Assembly (NCBI GenBank): GCA_018267585.1
Contig: JAFDYE010000169.1
Location: 1-64,000, forward strand
DNA: 64,000 nucleotides
Origin: Bacteroidota bacterium
Lineage (GTDB): Bacteria; Bacteroidota; Bacteroidia; Chitinophagales; Chitinophagaceae
Direction: 5' to 3'
Shown piece after piece: positions 35,071 through 44,211 of this stretch; position 1 is the first letter of the stretch, and each line of letters begins with the position of its first letter. A model generated the notes under the pieces. The model had not been told where the DNA came from. It did not search any database and saw nothing but the letters and a program-made list of their open reading frames with translations. The position numbers and the translations under genes are program-made.

Positions 35071-35196
35071 CTAGCGAACGTCGCGGCAATGACCATAGTG
35101 ATGGCTGGCTGCTTCTCCGGGTGTAACGCTATGACTGCAAGAAAATAAAGTGATCGAAGTAAGGACCACAATTGTTGCTACCAGGATACGTTTCAT
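35071..35196 (-). CDS. 41-residue lipoprotein
   Basis: ATG 35196 opens a 41-codon frame beginning MKRILVATIVVLTSITLFSC: a textbook SPII signal with lipobox LFSC, Cys20 as anchor. The mature peptide has only 22 residues, is rich in His (AASHHYGHCRDVR) and has a second Cys. An AT-rich stretch with AAATTGAAAAACAAC precedes the start. Function unknown; the signal peptide is strong evidence that it is real. A metal-binding role for the His/Cys cluster is speculation. Confidence 0.7.
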   Translation of the reverse strand: MKRILVATIVVLTSITLFSCSHSVTPGEAASHHYGHCRDVR

Positions 35197-35518
35197 GTTG
35201 TTTTTCAATTTTAGGGTTATATGGATATCAACGACAAAAGCCGGCTTAAATTATTCCGAGAGATCATATAAGTGTTATCCCGGTGAATTCTAGGGAAAGA
35301 TACTACGGGAGGGCTATAAAATATAACCATATTTTTTGCAGTAAGATAGCAAGGGGACAATTTCGCCGCCGGACGCTTATTCCTCTATAATAATTTGATT
35401 ATCAAGTGGTTTAGTGATCGTCGGCGATCCGGGGCTCATGAACCGGGTACAAAAAAATTCCCCCATCAATATGGAGGAACTGAATTATGGTTAATACCGT
35501 CCTTAAAGACAAGTGTGA
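35197..35518. other. Intergenic region without a supported gene
   Basis: AT-rich DNA between nrdJ and the 41-residue lipoprotein, both on the minus strand. It must hold the nrdJ terminator and the lipoprotein promoter. I see no strong hairpin with a T-run and no convincing short gene. A plus-strand ATG near 35485 gives only a chance-length frame running into nrdJ. Confidence 0.4.
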
Positions 35519-38500
35519 TCAGCTGCAGCCCATGCTGTTGCCGCAATTGAGGCATTTGTAGCAGGTGCCGCTGCGGATAGTGATATGCCCGCAGGTATTG
35601 CAGGCCGGGGCGTCGCTTTGCATGCTGCGTGCCGCCGCGTTCACCGCGTCCAGCCCATTATCCGACCGGTGTAGCGAAGTAGCTGCCGCCGCGCGTGCGG
35701 CCCGGGAATTAGCCTGGGTGGGCGCCTGGGAACCATTACCGGACGCCTGAACACCATTGACGCCGCCGGCTTTTGCTACGACACGTACGTCGCTAAGCTC
35801 AGGGCCTTTTCTCTCTGATTCGGCAGGCAGGTCCCAGTCATCGTTGCCGGTGTTGCCAACTTCCGGCCGGTCGAGGACGTGGACGAGGTCCGTGCGATTG
35901 AGATATTCATATGCCAGCGACCGGAAGATAAAGTCCACTATCGACGTCGTGCTCTTGATATTCGGGTGGTCGACCATACCACTCGGCTCAAATCGGGTGA
36001 ACACAAACTTCTCCACGAACTCTTCCAGCGGTACGCCATATTGCAGACCGATCGAAATAGAGATCGCAAAACAGTTGAGCATGCTCCTCATCGTAGCTCC
36101 TTCCTTGGCCATGTCGATGAATATCTCCCCTACGGTGCCGTCGCTATACTCACCCGTGCGCAGGAATATGGCCTGGCCGTTGATCTTTGCCTTTTGGGTA
36201 AAGCCGCGCCGTTTGGCCGGCAGTGTGCGGCGCTCGACGATGGTCGCCAGGGCGCGCTTGAGCTTGGTGTCGGGTGATGCCTGAACACGTTTTTGCACCT
36301 CTTCGAGGAGCTCGTGCACGGTCAGCTTGCTGAGGTCGACGATATGGGTCTCGGCAACGGGCGAGGTCGTAGCATCCGCCGCGGGTTCGGCGGCTTCTTT
36401 TTCGGGCTCGGCGTCTTTCTTCTTCTTGTCGGATTTCGTGCTGAGCGGCTGCGACAGCTTTGATCCGTCGCGGTACAGCGCGCACGCCTTCAGCGCCAAC
36501 TGCCAGCTGAGCATATAGGCGTCGGCGATCTCTTCGACGGTTGCCTCGTTGGGGAGGTTGATCGTCTTGGAAATGGCCCCGCTGATAAAGGGCTGTGTGG
36601 CGCCCATCATCCGGATATGGCCGTGGGCGTGGATATAGCGCTGTCCTTTCTTACCGCATTTGTTGGCGCAGTCGAAGACGGCGAGGTGCTCTTCCTGCAG
36701 ATACGGTGCGCCTTCTACGGTCATCGTACCACAGACATAGTCGTTCGCAGCCTCGATCTCTTCGTCGGAGAAGCCCAGCGCTTCGAGCAGGCTCCATTCG
36801 AAATTGTAGTACTGGGACGGCTTGAAGCCCAGGCGCTGGAGACACTCTTCTCCCAGCGTGTAAACGTTAAAGACGAAGCCGATCTCGAAGGCAGAGCCGA
36901 CCGCGGCGTCCAGCTTTTTGATCTCTTCTGCAATAAATCCTTTCTCGCTCAGCGTCTGGTGATTGATATGGGGGGCGCCCGCAAAGGTCCCGGATCCCAC
37001 TGCGTACTTGACGATGGTGTCGATCTGCCTGTCGCTGTAGCCGAGATTCTTCAGGGCCGTAGGCACCGACTGATTAATGATCTTGAAATAGCCGCCCCCT
37101 GAAAGCTTTTTGAACTTTACGAGCGCAAAGTCGGGTTCGACGCCGGTGGTATCGCAGTCCATCACCAGGCCGATGGTGCCGGTGGGGGCGATAACGGTAG
37201 CCTGCGCATTGCGGTAGCCATATTTCTCGCCGAGCTGCACCGCCTCGTCCCAGGCTTTGGTAGCGGCTTTCAGCATGTAGTCGGGGCAGTATTTCGCCTT
37301 GAGGCCCTGGGGCTTTGTTTCCAGTCCTTCGTATTCGTCGGCGTCGTAGGCAGCCAGGCGGTGGTTGCGCATGACGCGGAGCATGCTTTCCCGGTTGTCC
37401 TCGTACCTGGGGAAGGCGCCGAGCACCGCGGCCATTTCAGCGGAAGTCTTGTAGGCGATACCGGTCATGATCGCGGTGATGGCCCCTGCAATGCCGCGAG
37501 CCTCTTCACTGTCATAAGGGATGCCCATGATCATCAGCATCGATCCGAGGTTGGCATAGCCCAGACCAAGGGTCCGGTAGTCGTACGACAGCTGCGCCAC
37601 TTCCCTGGACGGGAACTGAGCCATCAGGACCGATATCTCGAGCACCGTCGTCCAGAGACGCGTCATGTATTCGAAGCTCTCGACGTCGAACGTGTTCGTC
37701 TTCTCGTTATAGAATCGGCGAAGGTTGAACGAAGCCAGGTTACAGGCCGTATTGTCGAGGAACATATATTCCGAGCATGGATTGGAGGCCCGGATCGGAC
37801 CGCCTGCGGGACAGGTATGCCACTCGTTGATCGTGGTATCGTATTGCGTACCGGGATCGGCGCAACGCCAGGCAGCATAGGCGATCTGGTTCCATACCTC
37901 ACGGGCGGGGAGTCTCTTCATGATCCGGCCGTCGTGGCGCGCAGTCAGCTCCCAGTCCTCGTCATTCTCCAGCTTGTGGAAAAAGCTGTTGGGGATGCGA
38001 ATGGAGTTATTGGAGTTCTGCCCGCTGACCGTCTTATATGCTTCTCCCTCGTAGTCGCTCGGATAGCCGGCTGCGATAAGGGCGGCGACCTTCTTCTCTT
38101 CCTCCACCTTCCAGTTGATGAATTCCATTACTTCGGGGTGGTCGAGGTCGAGACAAACCATTTTGGCCGCACGGCGCGTGGTGCCCCCCGACTTGATAGC
38201 GCCCGCGGCCCGGTCACCGATCTTCAAAAAGCTCATGAGTCCGCTGGATGTTCCGCCGCCGCTAAGCTTTTCGCCTTCACCCCGAATGTGGGAGAAGTTG
38301 GTGCCGACGCCGGAACCATATTTAAAGATGCGGGCTTCGCGGACCCAGAGGTCCATCAGACCGCCTTCATTGACGAGGTCGTCCTCGACGCTGAGGATAA
38401 AACAGGCGTGAGGCTGGGGACGTTCGTAGGCAGAAGTGGACTTCTTCAGCACGCCGTCATGGGCGTCTACGAAATAGTGTCCCTGGGGCTTGCCGGTGAT

Positions 38501-38944
38501 GCCATAGCTTTCGTGCAGACCGGTATTGAACCATTGAGGAGAGTTAGGCACGCAGGCCTGGTCGAGGATACTGTATACGAGCTCTTCATAAAAGACCTGC
38601 GCGTCCCTTTCGGAAGCGAAATACCCATAGCGTTCGCCCCATACCCGCCAGCAGTTGGCCATGCGGTGCGCGACCTGCCTGACCGAGGTCTCGCGACCAA
38701 GGGACCCGTCCGGCTGAGGCACGCCGGCCTTGCGGAAATATTTCTGGGCAAGAATATCGGTAGCGATCTGTGACCAACCCGACGGGACTTCGACATTATT
38801 CATTTCAAACACCACCTCGCCGCTGGGGTTACGGATCACCGAACTGCGATAGTCATAACTAAACTGATCGAACACATTGACGTCGTCCCTCGTAAAGCGG
38901 CGGGAGAATTGCAAGCCCTTCACAGATTGCTTTTTCGTTGCCAT
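35519..38944 (-). CDS. nrdJ: Adenosylcobalamin-dependent (class II) ribonucleotide reductase
   Basis: 1141 residues. The core shows [20 protein letters not shown], the active-site region [20 protein letters not shown] and [20 protein letters not shown] (class II/NrdJ type), and the C-terminal zinc ribbon [20 protein letters not shown]. It reduces ribonucleotides to deoxyribonucleotides with B12 as radical source and so works with or without oxygen. A linker of Lys/Glu and Ala/Pro repeats separates core and tail. No class I nrdAB is in the window, and no cobalamin riboswitch is seen upstream. Confidence 0.97.
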   Translation of the reverse strand: MATKKQSVKGLQFSRRFTRDDVNVFDQFSYDYRSSVIRNPSGEVVFEMNNVEVPSGWSQIATDILAQKYFRKAGVPQPDGSLGRETSVRQVAHRMANCWRVWGERYGYFASERDAQVFYEELVYSILDQACVPNSPQWFNTGLHESYGITGKPQGHYFVDAHDGVLKKSTSAYERPQPHACFILSVEDDLVNEGGLMDLWVREARIFKYGSGVGTNFSHIRGEGEKLSGGGTSSGLMSFLKIGDRAAGAIKSGGTTRRAAKMVCLDLDHPEVMEFINWKVEEEKKVAALIAAGYPSDYEGEAYKTVSGQNSNNSIRIPNSFFHKLENDEDWELTARHDGRIMKRLPAREVWNQIAYAAWRCADPGTQYDTTINEWHTCPAGGPIRASNPCSEYMFLDNTACNLASFNLRRFYNEKTNTFDVESFEYMTRLWTTVLEISVLMAQFPSREVAQLSYDYRTLGLGYANLGSMLMIMGIPYDSEEARGIAGAITAIMTGIAYKTSAEMAAVLGAFPRYEDNRESMLRVMRNHRLAAYDADEYEGLETKPQGLKAKYCPDYMLKAATKAWDEAVQLGEKYGYRNAQATVIAPTGTIGLVMDCDTTGVEPDFALVKFKKLSGGGYFKIINQSVPTALKNLGYSDRQIDTIVKYAVGSGTFAGAPHINHQTLSEKGFIAEEIKKLDAAVGSAFEIGFVFNVYTLGEECLQRLGFKPSQYYNFEWSLLEALGFSDEEIEAANDYVCGTMTVEGAPYLQEEHLAVFDCANKCGKKGQRYIHAHGHIRMMGATQPFISGAISKTINLPNEATVEEIADAYMLSWQLALKACALYRDGSKLSQPLSTKSDKKKKDAEPEKEAAEPAADATTSPVAETHIVDLSKLTVHELLEEVQKRVQASPDTKLKRALATIVERRTLPAKRRGFTQKAKINGQAIFLRTGEYSDGTVGEIFIDMAKEGATMRSMLNCFAISISIGLQYGVPLEEFVEKFVFTRFEPSGMVDHPNIKSTTSIVDFIFRSLAYEYLNRTDLVHVLDRPEVGNTGNDDWDLPAESERKGPELSDVRVVAKAGGVNGVQASGNGSQAPTQANSRAARAAAATSLHRSDNGLDAVNAAARSMQSDAPACNTCGHITIRSGTCYKCLNCGNSMGCS

Positions 38945-39212
38945 ATTCAGGTCCTTAATTAGGTGAAAAATAGATTTTTGTAAAATAGTTTTGCGGCGGG
39001 TCGGTGGTTAACGAAAGTATTTTTTCATTTTCAAAATCCCAGCGTTTTGTTACGCACATCAACCAAAAAATCTGTGGAAAAACCGCCAAAAACGCACTGG
39101 ACGTTGATTGCCTCTCTGAATAAAAAGTCGGACCCACAGGAATTACCCAAATACCCCTGTTAATAACACCAATTTTACCAAAACGTTTAGACTTAATTTC
39201 TTCTCTTTGAGT

Positions 39213-39968
39213 ATGCTAACCAAATACACCAAATTGCTGATTGTCAGCACATTAATTTTTGCAGGGCTCGCCAGCCCCGCTTTTTCCCAGACGCAGTTCG
39301 CCGGCTGGGCCGGGACCTTCCAGAACTACAAGCTATCCTCCCGGACTGGCTTCTACTTCGACGTTCAGTGGCGTTCGACAGACCAGGTCAGGCAGATGCA
39401 TGCGCTGCTGCTAAGACCAGGCCTCAACCTTTATTTTACACCAACATTTAGCGGTACGGTCGGCTATGCCTATATCCCGCAGCAGCGTATGTCCGGCGGC
39501 GTTGAAGGCTACCTCCCCGAGCACCGTGTCTGGGAGCAGCTAATGTATACGCACCCGGTAAGAGCACATCACCATGAGATAGCCAGACTCACGCACCGTC
39601 TCCGGCTTGAGCAGCGCTATCTGCCCAAACACCATCCGGAGAACGGCCAGCTGGTCCGCGACGGGCACCGCAATGCACACCGCCTCCGCTATTTTGCGCG
39701 CGGCGTCGCTCCGCTGGCTCCGGCGCGGGGCAGCTTTGACAAAGGCTGGTTCGCCGCGCTGCAAAATGAGGTCTTCCTGAACTTAGGCGACGCCTCGGCC
39801 GTCAACGGCAAGGCCTTCGACCAGAACAGAGCCTACGTCGCGGCAGGCTATCGCATGTGCAAGCAGTTCGACGTCGAAGTGGGCTATATGAATCAGTATA
39901 TCAGCGGGGCCGGGTCCAACTCTACGAATAACCATATCGTACAGCTGGCCACATATGTAAGGTTGTAG
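39213..39968 (+). CDS. DUF2490 outer-membrane protein
   Basis: 251 residues from ATG 39213; a TTG at 39207 is possible but weaker. The signal peptide ends near residue 26 (SPAFSQ). The mature part has the DUF2490 pattern of amphipathic strands: FAGWAGTFQNYKLSSRTGFY, RPGLNLYFTPTFSGTVGYAY and a final QLATYVRL. Probably a small beta-barrel in the outer membrane. Function unknown. Divergent from nrdJ. Confidence 0.85.
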   Translation: MLTKYTKLLIVSTLIFAGLASPAFSQTQFAGWAGTFQNYKLSSRTGFYFDVQWRSTDQVRQMHALLLRPGLNLYFTPTFSGTVGYAYIPQQRMSGGVEGYLPEHRVWEQLMYTHPVRAHHHEIARLTHRLRLEQRYLPKHHPENGQLVRDGHRNAHRLRYFARGVAPLAPARGSFDKGWFAALQNEVFLNLGDASAVNGKAFDQNRAYVAAGYRMCKQFDVEVGYMNQYISGAGSNSTNNHIVQLATYVRL

Positions 39969-39990
39969 ACCGCAGAACGCCGCGGCAAGG

Positions 39991-40302
39991 TCAGTGATCT
40001 CCGGGCTGGGAGTGCTGTCCGGTAGGGATGACGATATCGTTCTGTTCGGTATGTTTCTTCAGCCAGGTCGCTACGAAAGGACAATAGACCTTGATCCGCA
40101 TATTGTGCGAACGGGCATAGTTAAACGCGTGTGCGGCCAGGGCCGAAGCTATGCCCTTGCCGCCTAATCTATCCGGCACTTCGGTATGCATGAGCACGAG
40201 ATTCCCATCCTTTATACGGTATTCGAGATAGGCCCGCTCGTCGTCCAGCCATATCTCGAATTGCTGATTCTGCTGGTTGTCTATGATCGTCAATGGTTCC
40301 AT
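39991..40302 (-). CDS. Small YjdJ-type GNAT acetyltransferase
   Basis: 103 residues, the length of the short GNAT (YjdJ/GtlAT) group. The acetyl-CoA loop RLGGKGIASALAAHAFNYA (about 44-62) and the motif VYCPFVATWLKKH (about 72-84) are typical. Substrate unknown. Divergent from the GGGPS gene across 125 bases. Confidence 0.88.
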   Translation of the reverse strand: MEPLTIIDNQQNQQFEIWLDDERAYLEYRIKDGNLVLMHTEVPDRLGGKGIASALAAHAFNYARSHNMRIKVYCPFVATWLKKHTEQNDIVIPTGQHSQPGDH

Positions 40303-40427
40303 TCCCGGGAATTTGTCCGCAACTTAGCGAATAATCGTTTACATAGATTATTTTGCCATGATAACAATTGGCCCTTAAAAAAGCCGAAAAGTTTTCGCAT
40401 TTTTGCATAACCCAACGGCAACAGCGA

Positions 40428-41186
40428 ATGAAGCAAATTATTTATGAATCACTGCTGACAAAAAAAAGAAAGGGGCAGAAATCTTTCGCCGTACTGATCG
40501 ATCCGGACAATGTGAATGCAAAAAGACTGGAGGAGTTGGCAAGACTGGCCGTCAGCGCGGAGGTGGACTATCTGCTGGTTGGGGGAAGCCTCGTCATCTC
40601 CAACCATCTCGACGAGGTCGTTCAGCATATCCGCAGTCACTGCAGCATTCCTGTCATCCTTTTCCCGGGCACGCCATCCCAGGTATCGCGCTATGCCGAC
40701 GGATTGCTCTATCTGTCTCTTATCTCGGGCCGGAATCCCGAGCTGCTTATCGGCCAGCACGTCATCTCTGCTCCGGCTGTCAGGAGCAGCGGGCTGGAGA
40801 TCATATCCACAGGCTATATGGTCATCGACGGGGGCGCGCCGACCACCGTCTCTTATATCAGCAACGCCTCGCCCATCCCCGCCGACAAGAATGAGATCGC
40901 GCTCTGCACGGCAATGGCCGGGGAAATGCTCGGGATGAAGCTCATCTATATGGACGCCGGCAGTGGTGCCCGCCACGCCATCAGCGAAGAGATGATCGCC
41001 GCCGTCGCCAGCCATATCGAAGTTCCGCTGGTCGTAGGAGGCGGTATCCGCGAACCGGAAAAAGCCTATCTCAACTGCAAAGCCGGCGCCGACGTCATCG
41101 TCGTCGGCAACGCCATCGAAAAGGACGCTTCGCTTATCCGGGAGATGTCCGCCGCAGTACATTCGGTCCCCCTGCTTCATCCGTAG
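40428..41186 (+). CDS. Geranylgeranylglyceryl phosphate synthase family (GGGPS)
   Basis: 252 residues from ATG 40428. TIM-barrel with the family motifs FAVLIDPDN (about 20-28), LLVGGS, FPGTPSQVS, IYMDAGSGA and the phosphate loop VVGGGIREPEKAY. The family makes the ether bond between glycerol 1-phosphate and a polyprenyl diphosphate. Archaeal members make membrane lipids; Bacteroidota members belong to the group II set, whose physiological product is poorly known. No glycerol-1-phosphate dehydrogenase gene is in the window. Confidence 0.93.
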   Translation: MKQIIYESLLTKKRKGQKSFAVLIDPDNVNAKRLEELARLAVSAEVDYLLVGGSLVISNHLDEVVQHIRSHCSIPVILFPGTPSQVSRYADGLLYLSLISGRNPELLIGQHVISAPAVRSSGLEIISTGYMVIDGGAPTTVSYISNASPIPADKNEIALCTAMAGEMLGMKLIYMDAGSGARHAISEEMIAAVASHIEVPLVVGGGIREPEKAYLNCKAGADVIVVGNAIEKDASLIREMSAAVHSVPLLHP

Positions 41187-41206
41187 CCCTGCCCATCCCT
41201 GGCCCC

Positions 41207-41359
41207 CTATTCCATCCTTAGACTCTCCACCGGATCGGTCCGGGCAGCTCGGGTAATCTTTATGCGGCAACGCCGATGGACAGACCGAGGAGATTGATCC
41301 GGGAAAAACCTTTTTCCCGCAGCAGGCTGCGAATAGCGACTCTGAGGTGGTAAGAGCAT
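41207..41359 (-). pseudogene. Remnant of an FtsX/MacB-type ABC permease (internal deletion)
   Basis: Only the two ends of the protein remain. In one frame, HLRVAIRSLLREKGFSRINL and then LGLSIGVAA is the N-terminus of Bacteroidota FtsX/MacB permeases; it stops at TAA. A few bases later another frame reads ITRAARTDPVESLRME and stops, which is their usual C-terminus. The ATG at 41359 is out of frame by one base with the N-terminal piece. About 700 or more residues appear deleted. It lies between GGGPS and the arginine leader. Confidence 0.7.
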
Positions 41360-41537
41360 ACCGGTAAGATGCCACTGACGGGGACCCCGCAGCACGGGGC
41401 ACAGGAGGTCCATCCCGCGGGCGGCCGGCCCGAAAGGGTTTGCCCTTGTGAATCAAACCTTTAGACTCGACGGGTCGGAAGCCCTCACTATAAATTTTAC
41501 ATAAAATTTAATTATAAAGCCCTAATGATCCTAAAAA

Positions 41538-41571
41538 TTGACTTTCTTTGCGTTGTAAAAATATTTACAAC
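41538..41571 (+). promoter_or_regulatory. Candidate promoter/operator of the arginine operon
   Basis: TTGACT at 41539-41544 is followed by the inverted repeat GTTGTAAAAATATTTACAAC (41552-41571), 8-bp arms around four bases, in AT-rich DNA. The next coding sequence in order is the leader ORF and then the GNAT-argG operon. It could be a promoter with an overlapping operator (for example for an arginine repressor); no experiment supports this. Confidence 0.45.
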
Positions 41572-41589
41572 AATTTCATCAACTCTGAA

Positions 41590-41784
41590 ATGAAAAAAAA
41601 CTCACCCATATCACGCTTCTTTGTGATATTGCACGCCTTCAATAAGCGTGGGTTTTTTGCTGCGCCTCTGAGCACAGTTTTTTCCCTTCGCCCGGCGGCT
41701 ATTAATTATTGCGGGTGTCCTGCAACCCTGGCCGGGGCTAATTTTAATCACGGGCGTTCCACGCCCGTTGGGGTGCGACGTTGA
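41590..41784 (+). CDS. Possible 64-residue leader ORF of the arg operon
   Basis: ATG 41590 opens a 65-codon frame starting MKKNSPISRFFVILHAF and ending VGVRR. It lies over a run of predicted stem-loops. Five of its first 27 residues are Phe and it has only six Arg, without an Arg run, so a classical arginine attenuation peptide is not supported. It may be non-coding RNA with a chance frame. Confidence 0.3.
   Translation: MKKNSPISRFFVILHAFNKRGFFAAPLSTVFSLRPAAINYCGCPATLAGANFNHGRSTPVGVRR
41608..41768 (+). ncRNA. Structured leader upstream of the arg operon
   Basis: Successive stems: ATATCAC/GTGATAT (41608-41629); CACGC/GCGTG (41632-41650) followed by GGTTTTTT, a terminator-like element; GCGGG/CCTGC (41711-41723); CCC/GGG (41726-41737); ACGGGCGT/ACGCCCGT (41750-41768). 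The first CACGC (41612-41616) could also pair with GCGTG (41646-41650), so the first two stems may compete. The layout suggests a regulatory leader; no known riboswitch consensus is recognised. Confidence 0.4.
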
Positions 41785-41900
41785 TACTCTTCTTATACAC
41801 CGACCACTGTCGTAGACGGAACAATCCTTTGTCCGGCCACTGATCCTTTCACATCCAGAAATGGACACGTATTCACCTTTAAGAGCGTTTTTTTTAGAAC

Positions 41901-42641
41901 ATGGAACAACAACAATTTCAGATAATCATCGCTAACGAGTCCCATCAGGATTTCGCACAGATCATCGTCGATGAGATGGAGTCTTCGGCAAAAGCGAGGG
42001 GTACCGGTATTGCCAAACGGAGCCCTGACTATATCAAGGAAAAGATGCGGCAAGGCAAAGCCGTCATTGCCTTTACCCAGGACGGCGTCTGGGCCGGCTT
42101 CTGCTATATCGAGACCTGGAGTCACGGAGAGTATGTCGCCAATTCGGGACTCATCGTCTCCCCCGTCTTCCGCAAGAGCGGGCTGGCCAAGCAGATCAAG
42201 CGGAAGATATTCGAGCTCAGCCGCAAGACCTATCCCGAGTCCAAGATATTCGGCCTGACCACCGGCCTGGCCGTTATGAAGATCAACTCAGAGCTGGGCT
42301 ACGAGCCCGTCACCTATTCCGAGCTGACCCAGGACGACGCTTTCTGGGCGGGCTGCAAGAGCTGTGTCAACTACGAGATACTGATGAGCAAAGAGCGGAA
42401 GAACTGTATGTGCACCGCCATGCTCTATGATCCCAAGGACCACTACGAGCCTGAGGAGACGACGCAGGACTTTAAGAAGCACTCCAAGCTGTACGAGCGA
42501 TTTATGCGCATCAAGCAGTGGAAGCTGCTGGCCCCCTTTGTCAAGCACCACCCCGAACCCCATGAGACCGCCTCCAAAGGCGGCGGCGGTGGAAATGGCC
42601 TCCGTCACAGATCGTTCTTCCATTCTTTTTTTAATTTCTAA
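41901..42641 (+). CDS. GNAT-family N-acyltransferase, first gene of the arg operon
   Basis: 246 residues. GNAT features: IVSPVFRKSGLAKQIKRKIF (acetyl-CoA loop, about 90-109) and FGLTTGLAVMKINSELGYEP (about 115-134). A four-Cys patch (CKSC then CMC, about 153-174) could bind metal. The C-terminus has a Gly run and a Phe-rich end. Position directly before argG (17 bases) suggests it makes the N-acylglutamate (acetyl or succinyl) that opens the pathway, replacing classical ArgA/ArgJ. Assignment is by context. Confidence 0.8.
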   Translation: MEQQQFQIIIANESHQDFAQIIVDEMESSAKARGTGIAKRSPDYIKEKMRQGKAVIAFTQDGVWAGFCYIETWSHGEYVANSGLIVSPVFRKSGLAKQIKRKIFELSRKTYPESKIFGLTTGLAVMKINSELGYEPVTYSELTQDDAFWAGCKSCVNYEILMSKERKNCMCTAMLYDPKDHYEPEETTQDFKKHSKLYERFMRIKQWKLLAPFVKHHPEPHETASKGGGGGNGLRHRSFFHSFFNF

Positions 42642-42658
42642 ACAACCTTCTATCGGTC

Positions 42659-43855
42659 ATGAGCAATAAAGTCGTATTAGCATACAGCGGCGGATTGGAC
42701 ACTACCTATTGTGCGGTTTATCTGAAAAAAGTAAAAGGTCTTGAGATACATGCATTGACGGTCAACACCGGGGGGTTCAGTAAAGAGGAGATCGGGCAGA
42801 TCGCCGACCGCGCCAAAAGCCTGGGCGTGGCGTCCTTCGAGTGCGTCGACGTAACGAAGGAATACTACGAGAGCTGTATCAAATACCTCGTCTTCGGCAA
42901 CGTCCTGAAGAACGCGACCTACCCGCTGAGCGTCTCCGCCGAGCGGATGGTACAGGCTATCGCCGTCGCCAACCACGTAAAGAAGGTCGGAGCTTCGGCC
43001 GTCGCACACGGCAGCACCGGCGCGGGCAATGACCAGGTGCGTTTTGACATGGTCTTCCAGAGCATGCTTCCCGGCGTCGAGATCATCACACCCATCCGCG
43101 ACATGAAGCTCAGCCGCGAGCAGGAGATTTCCTTCCTCAAAGAGAACGGCGTCGAGATGAACGCCGAGAAAGCGAAATACAGCATCAACAAAGGGCTTTG
43201 GGGTACCTCGGTCGGCGGAAAAGAGACCCTGACCTCCAAAGAATACCTGCCCGAAGAAGCATGGCCCACGCAAGTCACCGCCACGGGGACGAGGCAGGTC
43301 GAGCTGCAGTTCGAAAAAGGCGAGCTGAAAGCCGTCGACGGCAAACATTTTGACAATCCCGTCGAGGCCATTCAGCTGCTGCAGTCCATCGCACAGCCCT
43401 ATGGCGTAGGCCGCGACATCCACGTCGGCGACACCATCATCGGCATCAAGGGCCGGGTCGGATTCGAAGCCGCGGCCCCCATCATCATTATCAAGGCACA
43501 CCACCTTCTTGAAAAACATACATTGACCAAGTGGCAGCTCTACTGGAAAGACCAGCTGAGCAGCTGGTACGGCAACTGGCTGCACGAAGGCCAGATGCTC
43601 GACCCCACGATGCGCAACATCGAAAAATTCCTGGAAGACACGCAGGCTACGGTCAGCGGCAAGGTATTCGTCACCCTGCAACCGTATCGCTATACGGTGA
43701 CCGGCATCGAAAGCGCACACGACCTGATGAGCAGCAAATTTGGCAGCTACGGTGAAATGAACAAGGGTTTCTCCGGCGACGACGTAAAGGGATTTGCGCG
43801 CATCTTTGGCAACCAGACGTCGATATTCCACAAGGTTAACGACGAAACAAAATGA
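42659..43855 (+). CDS. argG: Argininosuccinate synthase
   Basis: 398 residues. The N-type ATP pyrophosphatase loop LAYSGGLDTTYCAVYL (about 7-22) and HGSTGAGNDQVRFDM (about 116-130) are diagnostic. It joins citrulline and aspartate to argininosuccinate with ATP. The gene ends in an ATGA overlap with the cupin gene. It is placed before, not after, the genes for earlier steps, as is usual in Bacteroidota arg clusters. Confidence 0.97.
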   Translation: MSNKVVLAYSGGLDTTYCAVYLKKVKGLEIHALTVNTGGFSKEEIGQIADRAKSLGVASFECVDVTKEYYESCIKYLVFGNVLKNATYPLSVSAERMVQAIAVANHVKKVGASAVAHGSTGAGNDQVRFDMVFQSMLPGVEIITPIRDMKLSREQEISFLKENGVEMNAEKAKYSINKGLWGTSVGGKETLTSKEYLPEEAWPTQVTATGTRQVELQFEKGELKAVDGKHFDNPVEAIQLLQSIAQPYGVGRDIHVGDTIIGIKGRVGFEAAAPIIIIKAHHLLEKHTLTKWQLYWKDQLSSWYGNWLHEGQMLDPTMRNIEKFLEDTQATVSGKVFVTLQPYRYTVTGIESAHDLMSSKFGSYGEMNKGFSGDDVKGFARIFGNQTSIFHKVNDETK

Positions 43856-44211
43856 CCCCGGTAAGCCGGCAGCACCCCCTGAAACACTATGTATGGGGTG
43901 CAGGCTGCGACGGATGGAACATGGTGGATCAGCCCGGTCTTTCGGTCAAGCTCGAGAAGATGCCGCCGCACACCTCGGAAGAGATGCACTATCACGAAAA
44001 GGCGCGGCAGTTCTTCTTTATTTTAAAAGGGACCGCGACCTTCGAGACCGGCGGGGGTATCACAAAGGTGGCTGCACAACAGGGCCTGGAGATACCACCA
44101 TTGCTTCGTCACAGGATAATTAACGACACAGAAGAAGATCTGGAATTTATTCTTTCCTCCCAGCCCTCTACGGCGGGGGACAGAGTGAACATTTCAAACG
44201 AAAATATATGA
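43852..44211 (+). CDS. Cupin-domain protein within the arg operon
   Basis: 119 residues. Single cupin barrel: motif 1 PPHTSEEMHYHEKARQFFFI (about 42-61) with two His and one Glu as metal ligands, motif 2 IPPLLRHRIINDTEEDLEFI (about 82-101). ATGA overlaps on both sides (argG stop, argC start) show it is translated as part of the operon. No arginine step needs a cupin, so it may be a regulator, a metabolite repair enzyme or an isomerase. Function unknown. Confidence 0.85.
   Translation: MTPVSRQHPLKHYVWGAGCDGWNMVDQPGLSVKLEKMPPHTSEEMHYHEKARQFFFILKGTATFETGGGITKVAAQQGLEIPPLLRHRIINDTEEDLEFILSSQPSTAGDRVNISNENI

Noticed and set aside
38945..39212. Cobalamin riboswitch before nrdJ
   Set aside because: The AT-rich gap shows no B12-box-like or multi-stem structure I can recognise.
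41590..41784. Arginine attenuation leader peptide
   Set aside because: The ORF has six scattered Arg codons, with only a final pair, and more Phe than Arg early on, so ribosome stalling on Arg is not supported; kept only as a possible ORF.
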